Shown here: positions 45,905-53,376 of the stretch, piece after piece
How positions within the stretch are numbered: the first letter of the stretch is position 1
Layout of the letters: every line of letters begins with the position of its first letter
NCBI RefSeq assembly: GCF_000241305.1
Contig: NZ_BAEH01000041.1
Location: forward strand, 1-60,693
DNA from: Gordonia effusa NBRC 100432
Lineage (GTDB): Bacteria > Actinomycetota > Actinomycetes > Mycobacteriales > Mycobacteriaceae
DNA: 60,693 bases
Direction: 5' to 3'
Program-made: the position numbers and the translations under genes
The notes under the pieces: model-generated
What the model was told of the DNA's origin: nothing
Database searches by the model: none
Seen by the model: only the letters and a program-made list of their open reading frames with translations

Positions 45905-46836
45905 CCGCGCCAGCTAATGCGCACACCGATCCGTTTCACGTCGATGAGTTGCGTATCCTCGAAGCCGAGGCAGTGCACATCATCCGGGAAGTAGTCGCCG
46001 AATTGGAACGGCCCGTGCTGCTGTTCTCCGCCGGCAAGGACTCGATAGTCCTGCTTCGCTTGGCGGAGAAGGCCTTTGGGGACGGGCAGAAACTTCCCTT
46101 CCCGGTGCTGCATGTCGATACCGGGCACAACTTTCCCGAAGTCATCGAGTTCCGTGATCGTCGGACCACGTCGCACGGCCACCAGCTGATCGTCGCTAAG
46201 GTGCAGGACGCGATCGACGATGGGCGCGTTGTCGAAGAAGGAGGTCCCAACGCGTCGCGAAATCGGTTGCAGACCAGGACATTGCTCGACGCGCTGGACG
46301 CGGGAGGCTTCGACGCGGCGTTCGGTGGTGCTCGACGGGATGAGGAACGTGCCCGCGCCAAGGAACGCGTGCTGAGCTTCCGCGACGAATTCGGTCAGTG
46401 GGATCCTCGTGCGCAGCGACCCGAACCGTGGTCGCTCTACAACGGGCGGATCCGTCGAGGTGAGCAGGTCCGGGTATTCCCGCTGTCGAATTGGACCGAG
46501 CTGGATATCTGGCGCTATGTCGAACTCGAAGGGCTTGAACTGCCGCCGATCTATTTCGCACACGAGCGCGACGTGTTCGAACGCGACGGAATCCTGCTTA
46601 CCCCTTCGGAATTTACCTCGCCCGGCGACGACGAGCTTGTCGCACGTGAATGGATTCGGTACCGCACCGTCGGTGATCTCACAATCACCGGAGCGGTCCG
46701 GTCGCGCGCGACCGATCTGGCCGGAGTGATTGAAGAAGTTTCTGCGGCAACGGTTTCCGAGCGCGGGGCTACTCGCGCCGACGACCGGACGTCGGCTGCC
46801 GCGATGGAAGACCGCAAACGTGAAGGATACTTCTGA
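45901..46836 (+). CDS. cysD: Sulfate adenylyltransferase subunit 2
   Basis: The ATP pyrophosphatase subunit of ATP sulfurylase, forming adenosine 5'-phosphosulfate. It has the PP-loop LFSAGKDSIV (residues 41-50), HVDTGHNFPEVIEFRD, GGARRDEERARAKERVLSFRD and VFPLSNWTELDIWRYV. It is 311 residues. ATG overlaps the stf0 stop (ATGA), and the TGA overlaps the cysNC ATG (TGATG). Linkage to stf0 rather than to cysteine synthesis genes suggests APS made here goes towards PAPS and sulfated products. Confidence 0.95.
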   Translation: MTAPANAHTDPFHVDELRILEAEAVHIIREVVAELERPVLLFSAGKDSIVLLRLAEKAFGDGQKLPFPVLHVDTGHNFPEVIEFRDRRTTSHGHQLIVAKVQDAIDDGRVVEEGGPNASRNRLQTRTLLDALDAGGFDAAFGGARRDEERARAKERVLSFRDEFGQWDPRAQRPEPWSLYNGRIRRGEQVRVFPLSNWTELDIWRYVELEGLELPPIYFAHERDVFERDGILLTPSEFTSPGDDELVAREWIRYRTVGDLTITGAVRSRATDLAGVIEEVSAATVSERGATRADDRTSAAAMEDRKREGYF

Positions 46837-48698
46837 TGACGCGCCAACTCCTTCGGCTGGCGACAGCCGGGTCGGTCGACGACGGCAAAAGCACGCTCAT
46901 TGGCCGCCTGCTGTTCGACACCGACAGTCTGCCGTCGGATCACCTGGAGTCGGTGGTCGATGCCGCGGGCGTACCTGATCTCGCCGCGCTGTCGGACGGA
47001 TTACGCGCCGAGCGTGAGCAGGGCATCACGATTGACGTCGCCTATCGCTTCTTTTCCACCCCGACGCGGAGCTATATTCTCGCCGACACCCCGGGCCATG
47101 AGCGGTACACGCGCAACATGTTCACCGGCGCGTCGAACGCGCATGTGGCCGTCTTGCTGGTTGACGCCCGGGCCGGGGTGGTGCGCCAGACGCGCCGCCA
47201 TACCCGGATCGCGTCTTTGCTCGGGGTGAAACACCTTGTGGCAGCGGTCAATAAGATCGATCTGGTCGATTATGACGAGAATCGCCTACGCGAAGTCGAG
47301 CAGGAGCTAGTGGTCTTGGCCGAGCGGCTCGGCGTTAAAGATCTGGTGGTCGTTCCGCTAGCCGCCAAGGATGGCGACAATGTGGTGCACAGGTCGCCGA
47401 ATACGCCGTGGTACACCGGACCGACTTTGCTGGAGTATCTGGAGAGTATCGAATTATCCGCTCCCGCAGCGACTCCCGAGGATCTGCGATTGCCGATCCA
47501 GTGGGTGTCGCGGCCGGATGCATCGACACGGCGGCGCTACACGGGGCGATTGTCGGCTGGCACGTTGCGTGTCGGCGACACGGTGACCGCGCTGCCGTCG
47601 GGTTCAACGTCGACGATCACCGCACTCGACACCCTGGATCCCGAACGGGACATAGCCGTTGCGCCGCTGTCGGTTTCGGTGGAACTCGCCGACGACATCG
47701 ACGTCGCACGAGGGGACGTGCTGGTCAGTGGAGCGGCGTCCGAGGGTGAGGATTCGCTCGATCATCACCCGGTACTGGCCCGCGAATTGGAGGCGACGAT
47801 CTGCTGGTTCGCCGATACTCCGTTGCGGGCGGGTGATCGGATCGCGGTCAAACACACGACTCGCACCGTGCGCGGCACCGTCGGCGAGTTGGTTTCGAAA
47901 CTGGACCCGGAAACCCTGAACTCCGATGAGTACCCAGTTGAATTGGCGCTCAACGACATTGGCGTTGTGACGCTGCGGACCAGTTCGGTGGTCGTCGCCG
48001 ATCCCTACGGAGACAATCGCGATGGCGGTTCATTCATTCTCATCGACGAGAACTCGAATGAAACCGTCGGTGCCGGAACGATTCTCACCGCGCGAGTGGT
48101 CAAGGCAGGTGAACGGGTTCGCACCGATATCCGCTGGCATCCGTCGTCGCTCGATCGCGGGCATCGGTGGACGTCGGTCGGTCAGCGTGGTGCCACGGTC
48201 TGGCTCACCGGGCTGCCGGCGTCGGGAAAGTCGACGGTTGCCGTCGCGCTGGAGCGAGCTCTGGTCGAATCCGGCCGTGCCGCTTACCTTCTCGACGGCG
48301 ATAACGTGCGGCACGGGCTCTCCGACGACCTGGGGTTCTCCCCGGGGGATCGTGCCGAGAACGTGCGACGCGTTGGTCACCTGACCCGGCTATTCGCCGA
48401 CTCCGGCCTTGTCGCGATCGCATCGCTTGTCTCGCCACTGGAATCGGATCGGGAGATCGCCCGGACTCTCAACAAGGCCGCCGAGCTGCCGTTCATCGAG
48501 ATTCACATCTCGACTCCCGTCGAGGAATGCGCGCGCCGAGATCCCAAGGGCCTCTATGCCAAAGCGAAAGCGGGTGAGCTCACCGGGCTCACCGGGTGGG
48601 ATGCGCCGTACGAGACGCCGCAGAACCCGGACTTGGCAGTCGATACAACCGGTGCCGACATCGACGAGATCGTTAAACAGATCTTGGCGCTGCTCTAG
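46836..48698 (+). CDS. cysNC: Bifunctional sulfate adenylyltransferase subunit 1 / APS kinase
   Basis: A 620-residue fusion. Residues of about 1-430 are the CysN GTPase: G1 AGSVDDGKST (11-20), G3 DTPGHERYTRNM, G4 NKIDLV, then EF-Tu-like beta barrels. Residues of about 445-620 are CysC APS kinase: P-loop GLPASGKST (459-467), LDGDNVRHGLSDDLGFS, ENVRRVGHL, and DPKGLYAKAKAGELTGLTG. The product is PAPS, the donor for Stf0 encoded two genes upstream. The arrangement matches mycobacterial CysNC. No terminator is seen immediately behind it, but an inverted repeat lies 66 bp on. Confidence 0.95.
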   Translation: MTRQLLRLATAGSVDDGKSTLIGRLLFDTDSLPSDHLESVVDAAGVPDLAALSDGLRAEREQGITIDVAYRFFSTPTRSYILADTPGHERYTRNMFTGASNAHVAVLLVDARAGVVRQTRRHTRIASLLGVKHLVAAVNKIDLVDYDENRLREVEQELVVLAERLGVKDLVVVPLAAKDGDNVVHRSPNTPWYTGPTLLEYLESIELSAPAATPEDLRLPIQWVSRPDASTRRRYTGRLSAGTLRVGDTVTALPSGSTSTITALDTLDPERDIAVAPLSVSVELADDIDVARGDVLVSGAASEGEDSLDHHPVLARELEATICWFADTPLRAGDRIAVKHTTRTVRGTVGELVSKLDPETLNSDEYPVELALNDIGVVTLRTSSVVVADPYGDNRDGGSFILIDENSNETVGAGTILTARVVKAGERVRTDIRWHPSSLDRGHRWTSVGQRGATVWLTGLPASGKSTVAVALERALVESGRAAYLLDGDNVRHGLSDDLGFSPGDRAENVRRVGHLTRLFADSGLVAIASLVSPLESDREIARTLNKAAELPFIEIHISTPVEECARRDPKGLYAKAKAGELTGLTGWDAPYETPQNPDLAVDTTGADIDEIVKQILALL

Positions 48699-48764
48699 CG
48701 TCGTTGGCGTTAGGGGCGGACCGACGTCGGCGTTAGGTCGTCGTCAGCGGCCCGGCGTCGCGCC

Positions 48765-48843
48765 CTCCCAAAATTCTGGATTTTAGTTCTGGGCCGAGGG
48801 CAACTTGCCCTTGCGCACCGGGTTATGTCCAGAATTTTGGGAG
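48765..48843. repeat. Long perfect inverted repeat (16-bp arms, 47-nt loop)
   Basis: CTCCCAAAATTCTGGA (48765-48780) pairs exactly with TCCAGAATTTTGGGAG (48828-48843). The loop contains a smaller pair around GGGC/GCCC. It stands between the cysNC stop and the marR promoter, 24 nt before the marR -10. The right end runs into GAGTAGGGGGCAC, similar to CAGTAGGGCAC at the right end of the 7967-8041 element. Confidence 0.85.
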
Positions 48844-48879
48844 TAGGGGGCACTGGCGCGGGGCGAATACACTCGGCGC

Positions 48880-49326
48880 ATGTCCGCCAAACCGCTCGAC
48901 GCCGCCGATCTCGACACCGAAGCTGTTGCCGAAGCACTGTATTCGTTGTTGTCGAATCTGTTGCGTCATCAACCGCGCGAGATCAGCATGACCGCCACCT
49001 CGACTTTGTCGACGCTGCGGCATAGCGGTCCGCGACGGATCACCGCGCTTGCCGCGGCGCAGAAGGTTACTCAGCCGTCGATGACGGTGTTGATCGGAAC
49101 GTTGGAGCGCGACGGACTGGTGTCCCGGCGCCCCGATCCTGACGACGGGCGAGCGGCACTCATCGAACTCACCGAGCAGGGCCACGAGTTCATTGCCCGA
49201 CGTCGTGCGGACTACGCCCGGGGTGTCGGTGAGTATCTGGCGAAACTTCCGCCCGAGCGACAGGCCGAGATCGCTGCGGCCGTACCCGCGTTGCGCCTGC
49301 TCGACGACGTGATTGGCCACGGCTAG
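48880..49326 (+). CDS. MarR-family transcriptional regulator
   Basis: A 148-residue winged-helix regulator. The HTH spans about 50-75 (ITALAAAQKVTQPSMTVLIGTLERDGLVSRRPDPDDGR), the beta wing carrying the conserved DxRxxLIELTEQG pattern. The ATG is 6 nt after TACACT (48868-48873), so it is likely leaderless. Its targets are unknown; the HTH/Clp-N pair starts 55 bp downstream on the same strand and has an operator-like repeat in its promoter. Confidence 0.87.
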   Translation: MSAKPLDAADLDTEAVAEALYSLLSNLLRHQPREISMTATSTLSTLRHSGPRRITALAAAQKVTQPSMTVLIGTLERDGLVSRRPDPDDGRAALIELTEQGHEFIARRRADYARGVGEYLAKLPPERQAEIAAAVPALRLLDDVIGHG

Positions 49327-49346
49327 AGGAACTTCGTCAATTATTC

Positions 49347-49375
49347 TTGACATACTGTCGGTGTCAACATAACCT
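49347..49375 (+). promoter_or_regulatory. Promoter with operator-like repeat before the HTH/Clp-N pair
   Basis: TTGACA (49347-49352), 17 nt, TAACCT (49370-49375), then 6 nt to the GTG at 49382. TTGACA and TGTCAA (49362-49367) are inverted copies, so the -35 and spacer form a 21-bp operator-like element, the same design as the P450 promoter at 4305-4333. The binder may be the HTH protein itself or the MarR protein. Confidence 0.7.
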
Positions 49376-49381
49376 GACGTT

Positions 49382-49594
49382 GTGCATGAAACCGAGAACG
49401 CAGCCGCCAGCCAAGATCCCGACGAGGGGTTGGCCGCGGTACGCGCCCTGCGAACACTTGCCGACCGACTCGAAGACGTACATGTCGCCAGCGCCCGCGC
49501 TGAGGGTTGGAGTTGGCAGGCGATCGCCGACGTATTGCAAGTCAGTCGGCAGGCCGTGCACCAAAAACATTCACAACGCGACGCCCAGGGCTAA
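49382..49594 (+). CDS. Small helix-turn-helix protein paired with a Clp-N protein
   Basis: A 70-residue protein. The C-terminal half is an HTH: GWSWQAIADVLQVSRQAVHQKH (about 42-63), of the sigma-70 region 4/HTH_23-like type; the N-terminal half, ALRTLADRLEDVHVASARAEG, is a helix typical of actinobacterial partners of Clp-N proteins. GTG start, probably leaderless. The Clp-N gene follows after 26 bp and is likely in the same mRNA. Autoregulation through the TTGACA/TGTCAA element is a reasonable inference. Confidence 0.75.
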   Translation: MHETENAAASQDPDEGLAAVRALRTLADRLEDVHVASARAEGWSWQAIADVLQVSRQAVHQKHSQRDAQG

Positions 49595-49620
49595 CCCCCG
49601 GGCAGAACAGGAGAACGACC

Positions 49621-50472
49621 ATGCTTGGCCGACTCACTCGCGAAGGCAAGATGATCCTGACCTTCGCAACACAAGAAGCCGCCGACCTGTCGCACCCACG
49701 ACTCGGCGCAGACCATCTCGTACTGGGCATGCTGTGCAATGCCCGCAGTCCGCTATTCGCCCTGCTTGGCGAGAACGGCCTGACATTGGCTGGTGCCCGC
49801 GAGGTCGTAAAGACCTATCACGACGGGCATCCCGACGACTCCGCGGACAAGACTGCCGAGGAGCGATATGAGGAAGATCGAAATGCCTTGCGCGGCATTG
49901 GCATTGACCTCGACAAGATTCGCGAAGCGGTCAGTGATCGCTTCGGCGACGACCTGGCCTTCGGCTGGGGAGAACGCGGCGACCGTGGCGGACGCGGCCG
50001 AGGTCGTGGCCGAGGTCGGGACTGCGGCCCGCGCGGTGACGGCGACTGGGGTCCCCGTGGCCGCGGTCGGGGACATCGCGGACATCCAGGTCACCCGGGA
50101 CATCCAGGAGGTCCGGAAGGCCGATTTGGTCCGGAGGGGCCATTCGGACCCGAAGGTCCTTTTGGAGCCGACGGCCCCTTCGGCCCGGAAGGTCCATTTG
50201 GTCCCGAGGGGCCCTGGGCGCAGGGTCGTGGACGTCGGGGGCCGCGTGGTCGAGGCAATCGACCGCGGTTCAGCGTGCCGGCACGCGATGCGCTCGCGGC
50301 GGCGGTTCAGATCGCTCGCGAGGCCGACGATGATCGGCTCCGTCCGGAGCATCTGCTGCTCGGCATTATCGCCATCGAAGACCCGGCGTCGTTGGCTGTG
50401 TTGCAGTCAGGTACTGCCAGCGTCGAAGAGCTAAAGGCAGCCGTCGAGACATCTTTGTCGCAGACCGCATAG
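49621..50472 (+). CDS. Clp N-terminal-domain protein with collagen-like insert
   Basis: A 283-residue protein without any ATPase domain. Residues of about 1-65 (LTREGKMILTFATQEAADLSHPRLGADHLVLGML) and 217-280 (FSVPARDALAAAVQIAREADDDRLRPEHLLLGII) are the two halves of a Clp-N (ClpA/ClpC R) domain pair. Between them residues 117-215 are Gly/Arg/Pro-rich, first RGxGRG-like, then HPGHPG, then repeats of FGPEGP/FGADGP. The ATG at 49621 has AGGAGA 7 nt upstream. Clp-N domains bind adaptors or substrates, so this may be an adaptor or decoy for ClpC. The insert is unusual. Confidence 0.83.
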   Translation: MLGRLTREGKMILTFATQEAADLSHPRLGADHLVLGMLCNARSPLFALLGENGLTLAGAREVVKTYHDGHPDDSADKTAEERYEEDRNALRGIGIDLDKIREAVSDRFGDDLAFGWGERGDRGGRGRGRGRGRDCGPRGDGDWGPRGRGRGHRGHPGHPGHPGGPEGRFGPEGPFGPEGPFGADGPFGPEGPFGPEGPWAQGRGRRGPRGRGNRPRFSVPARDALAAAVQIAREADDDRLRPEHLLLGIIAIEDPASLAVLQSGTASVEELKAAVETSLSQTA

Positions 50473-50480
50473 CCCCAGTA

Positions 50481-50523
50481 GACGAAATGCTCGGCCCGGT
50501 ACTAGCCGGCCGAGCATTTCGTC
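50481..50523 (+). terminator. Intrinsic terminator with a 16-bp perfect stem
   Basis: GACGAAATGCTCGGCC (50481-50496) and GGCCGAGCATTTCGTC (50508-50523) are perfect complements with an 11-nt loop, starting 8 bp after the Clp-N gene stop. It can end transcription on plus and also acts as a barrier to the minus-strand genes. The following 148 bp to 50671 hold no gene I can see. Confidence 0.8.
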
Positions 50524-50671
50524 GTCGGGTTGCGTGGTCTCGACACACCCGGCTCGGCTGGCGGGGGGCGTTTCTACTTGGTTTAGCCGCTGTTATCGGT
50601 GGTCATGTCGTCGGGCCAACCGCGGTCGCCGGTCTCGATTAGTGGTCCAAGACGTGCAATCGTGGCCATAG

Positions 50672-51379
50672 TTAGCTGAACGCGATACTGGTGGTTCCAT
50701 ATACGACACCGACTTTGTCTTGCTCAGAATTCACGATATGAATGTCTTTGATTGAAATTCTATAGTCATTATTGAAAGAAATTGAGTCACCCACTCGAGC
50801 CGGGCCGGACCATTCCAAGGGTGCGCCGCGTGTTTTTGTTATCAAGCTGATCCCCACCGCGTTGGCGATGTTGGATCTCGTTGCTTGGATTGAAGTCGGG
50901 CCCACTTCTAGCGCTCCGGAATTACCGATGTTTACCTTGACAACCTTTTTGATCATGGGTGCCCTGGAAGTTCCCAACGAGAGACGCGGTGGGGAGATGG
51001 TCAAATTAATTCCTAGCTTTAGGATACCTGAGCCGTCTGGCGGTGACTGTAGCGCGAGGGTTACTCCGCGTATTGAGCCCGAAGGTTCCCCCGAATATAC
51101 CGGAGCTGAGATAAAGTCCCCGCCGGGATACGACACGCTAATTACGGCACCGCGACCGTCTGCTGACAGACTATTGACGTGTAACGTGCCGCCTTTAGCT
51201 GATCCCGAGGAAAGCGTGAGCTTATCGCCGATTTTTAATCTTGATACCTGGTACTTCACGGTATCTAAATCGAAGGAACGTGCACTATCATCGGTGTTTC
51301 CGCATGCGGATATTTCCACTAATAAGAATGCTGTAACAGCGAGGATTGCCGAGACGCGGCCGAATTTCATTTTACGCAT
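50672..51379 (-). CDS. Hypothetical lipoprotein, third gene of the porin/protease operon
   Basis: I do not recognise the family. It is about 235 residues: signal peptide (FGRVSAILAVTAFLLVEISAC) with the lipobox Cys26, then a beta-rich soluble domain with many Ser/Gly/Val turns, no cysteine later and no enzyme motif I know. Base composition is visibly lower in GC than the flanking menaquinone genes. ATG at 51379 overlaps the protease gene by 13 bp (an ATG at 51370 also overlaps), so the two products are made together. It could be an inhibitor, carrier or immunity factor for the protease; no direct evidence. Confidence 0.7.
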   Translation of the reverse strand: MRKMKFGRVSAILAVTAFLLVEISACGNTDDSARSFDLDTVKYQVSRLKIGDKLTLSSGSAKGGTLHVNSLSADGRGAVISVSYPGGDFISAPVYSGEPSGSIRGVTLALQSPPDGSGILKLGINLTISPPRLSLGTSRAPMIKKVVKVNIGNSGALEVGPTSIQATRSNIANAVGISLITKTRGAPLEWSGPARVGDSISFNNDYRISIKDIHIVNSEQDKVGVVYGTTSIAFS

Positions 51380-52704
51380 GTCATCTCGCCAATTGGTGCA
51401 GAGATCGCTGCATCATTGAAGTAAAGGGGGATCTTGTCTTTGGGTATCCAGAATTGGTCACCAGTATCAACAATCGATCCGTTGTGTGTGTAACTTCCGT
51501 TACCCCAAGGATTTGCTACCCATATTCCATCGGCCTGGACGTTGGTCACTGTGTATGCGTGATGTGGAACGATCTGAAAGTCGAGACCGCGACTGATTCC
51601 ACTTGGGGTCGATATGGCAGTGGTGATTGGATTGTAATCTTTCTTGTCGGTGGTTTCGATGACTATGGATGTTCCGTTAGCAATTGAAGCGTTAGTCCGA
51701 TTTGGATCGCTGGTAAGTTCGTTCATCATTTCCCAACCCTTAACTGTCTTACTTTTATGATTGGTAATGTCGTACTGGGAGTTGAAGGCGAAATCGCCGC
51801 AAGAAATTCGCTCTCCTTTATACTGTAGCATTGCAGCCTCGATGACTGAGGCTATATTCTGATCTCCATTGTTACTGCGGACGCCTTCGGAGATGACCTT
51901 ATCGACATGAATCTTGCGGCACTCGCCATTCACTGAAAGACGGACATCGTACCCGTTCCCCGAGGGGGTCACCATCTTCTTCAACCCAGCTCTACCGGCG
52001 GGGCTGAGTTCGAATCCTTTTATTGCAGAAACGAGCCAGCAATCACCCACTTGACCTTGCTTAATATCGTACGCGTTGGTTAGAGCGCGATTGGTTATGC
52101 CCGGACTAACGGGCGTCATCCTTCCATTCGGTATTTGGCAGTCGCCACCATTTGGGCTCAAGGTATTGCCCCGAGTGCTTTGCTTGTCGCGAATCAATGC
52201 CGCGCCATCCGGTCGCATCGCGGCGCGGCCGTTTTTCGATGTGGGGTGAGTGAGTGCTGCTGACGAGGAAGCAGGCGGCACTGAGGGACCCCGTCCAGGT
52301 GCCCGGACGATGGGTGTTTTGCCTGGGGTGGGGATGTCGGTGGGGGCGTGGACTCCCATGTTGGGTCCGGGGCCGGGTGTTGCTGATGTAGTGCCAGGCA
52401 GTGTTGCGGGTGGTGCGGTGCTGGGGGTGGTGGGTGTGGTGGTTTGTGGGTCGTGGCAGGTGTAGGGCACTGGTGGTGCGGGCGCATCGGAGATGGTTTT
52501 GCCTGGGTGTGCGGCTACCCATGATTGTTTCCATGCGGAGTTGTAGGTGTTCGTTTCCCGCGCGCAGCGTTCGGCGGGTGTTTCCGCTGATGCGGTGGGT
52601 AGCGCCACGACGGCTGCAACAAGTGCAATGCCAAGGGCGAGGACGGCAATCGTACGGGCGATCAGCCCAGTTAGGCGGCGTCTACTGACTCTTGAGTGTG
52701 TCAT
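51367..52704 (-). CDS. Secreted calpain-like (C2-type) cysteine protease
   Basis: A 445-residue exported protease. Signal peptide 1-40 ends ASA. A Pro/Thr-rich linker spans about 74-150. The catalytic domain shows oxyanion Gln216 and Cys222 in KQGQVGDCWLVSA, His382 in HHAYTV and Asn398 in ANPWGN, the calpain Cys-His-Asn triad; no calcium-binding domains follow. Such proteases occur in bacteria but are rare in mycolata and usually not known as operon partners of a porin. ATG has GGGGGAC 9 nt upstream. It lies 24 bp after the porin gene. The target is unknown. Confidence 0.85.
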   Translation of the reverse strand: MTHSRVSRRRLTGLIARTIAVLALGIALVAAVVALPTASAETPAERCARETNTYNSAWKQSWVAAHPGKTISDAPAPPVPYTCHDPQTTTPTTPSTAPPATLPGTTSATPGPGPNMGVHAPTDIPTPGKTPIVRAPGRGPSVPPASSSAALTHPTSKNGRAAMRPDGAALIRDKQSTRGNTLSPNGGDCQIPNGRMTPVSPGITNRALTNAYDIKQGQVGDCWLVSAIKGFELSPAGRAGLKKMVTPSGNGYDVRLSVNGECRKIHVDKVISEGVRSNNGDQNIASVIEAAMLQYKGERISCGDFAFNSQYDITNHKSKTVKGWEMMNELTSDPNRTNASIANGTSIVIETTDKKDYNPITTAISTPSGISRGLDFQIVPHHAYTVTNVQADGIWVANPWGNGSYTHNGSIVDTGDQFWIPKDKIPLYFNDAAISAPIGEMTCVK

Positions 52705-52728
52705 TTTCTGTTGTCCCCCTGGTTTGGT

Positions 52729-53376
52729 TTAGAGCCACATGCGGGCTGAGTAGACGGTGGTGGTGTCGTCAGAGGTTTTGGTGGACACCGAGAATCGGGC
52801 GATTACCCGCACGGTGGTCGGTCCTACACATCCGTCGACGGAGACGCGGATGCGTTTGGCTCTGATGGAGGCGTGGTCGGTTTGGAGGGTCTTTTTGCCG
52901 AGGCTGAATTCGCTGATCTTGCCGGGGGCGAGTTTGGAGGTGACGCTGGGCGAGACTGAGGCGCTTCCGCCGACGCTGAGGCTGGGTATGCCGCTGATGT
53001 TGACGCTGGCATTTGGCCCAATCGAGGTCGCCAAGCCGAGGGTGGCGCCGTCGGACACGTCGACTTGGCAGCCGATCACTAGAACCTGTTCGAGGATTGC
53101 TGATTGGACGTCTTCGCGACCGGCGCCGGTGATGGTGCCTTTCACCCGGGAGGACACCCACCCTTCGCGGGAGGCGAAACTGTTGGCCACATTCGACATC
53201 GGGTTGACCACCAACTCCGACGCACGCAGATCAATCTTCCACCCGTCATCGGTGACCAGATGGTCATGCTTCGATGCTAACGGTGCGGGAGTGGCTGACG
53301 CGGTCGCCGCTAACCCTGACGCTAGGAGAAGCGCCGCTGCCATGGTGGCAGCGATCCCCCCAAACCGATGAAACAT
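52729..53376 (-). CDS. MspA-family outer-membrane porin
   Basis: A 215-residue secreted protein: signal peptide to about residue 28 (ASA), then the MspA fold: DDGWKIDLRASELVVNPMSNVANSFASREGWVSSRVKGTI, VLVIGCQVDVSDGATLGL, SIGPNASVNISG, VTSKLAPGKISEFSLGKK and the end VDGCVGPTTVRVIARFSVSTKTSDDTTTVYSARMWL, closely following the MspA layout with its two cysteines. MspA octamers form water-filled channels through the mycomembrane. ATG has GGGGGG upstream. It is the first gene of a three-gene operon with the protease and the lipoprotein. Confidence 0.88.
   Translation of the reverse strand: MFHRFGGIAATMAAALLLASGLAATASATPAPLASKHDHLVTDDGWKIDLRASELVVNPMSNVANSFASREGWVSSRVKGTITGAGREDVQSAILEQVLVIGCQVDVSDGATLGLATSIGPNASVNISGIPSLSVGGSASVSPSVTSKLAPGKISEFSLGKKTLQTDHASIRAKRIRVSVDGCVGPTTVRVIARFSVSTKTSDDTTTVYSARMWL

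Noticed and set aside
51367..52704. Calpain-like gene as a polymorphic or type VII-secreted toxin
   Set aside because: It has an ordinary signal peptide and Pro-rich linker, no WXG100, LXG or PE/PPE domain, and no clear immunity gene; the lipoprotein role remains open.
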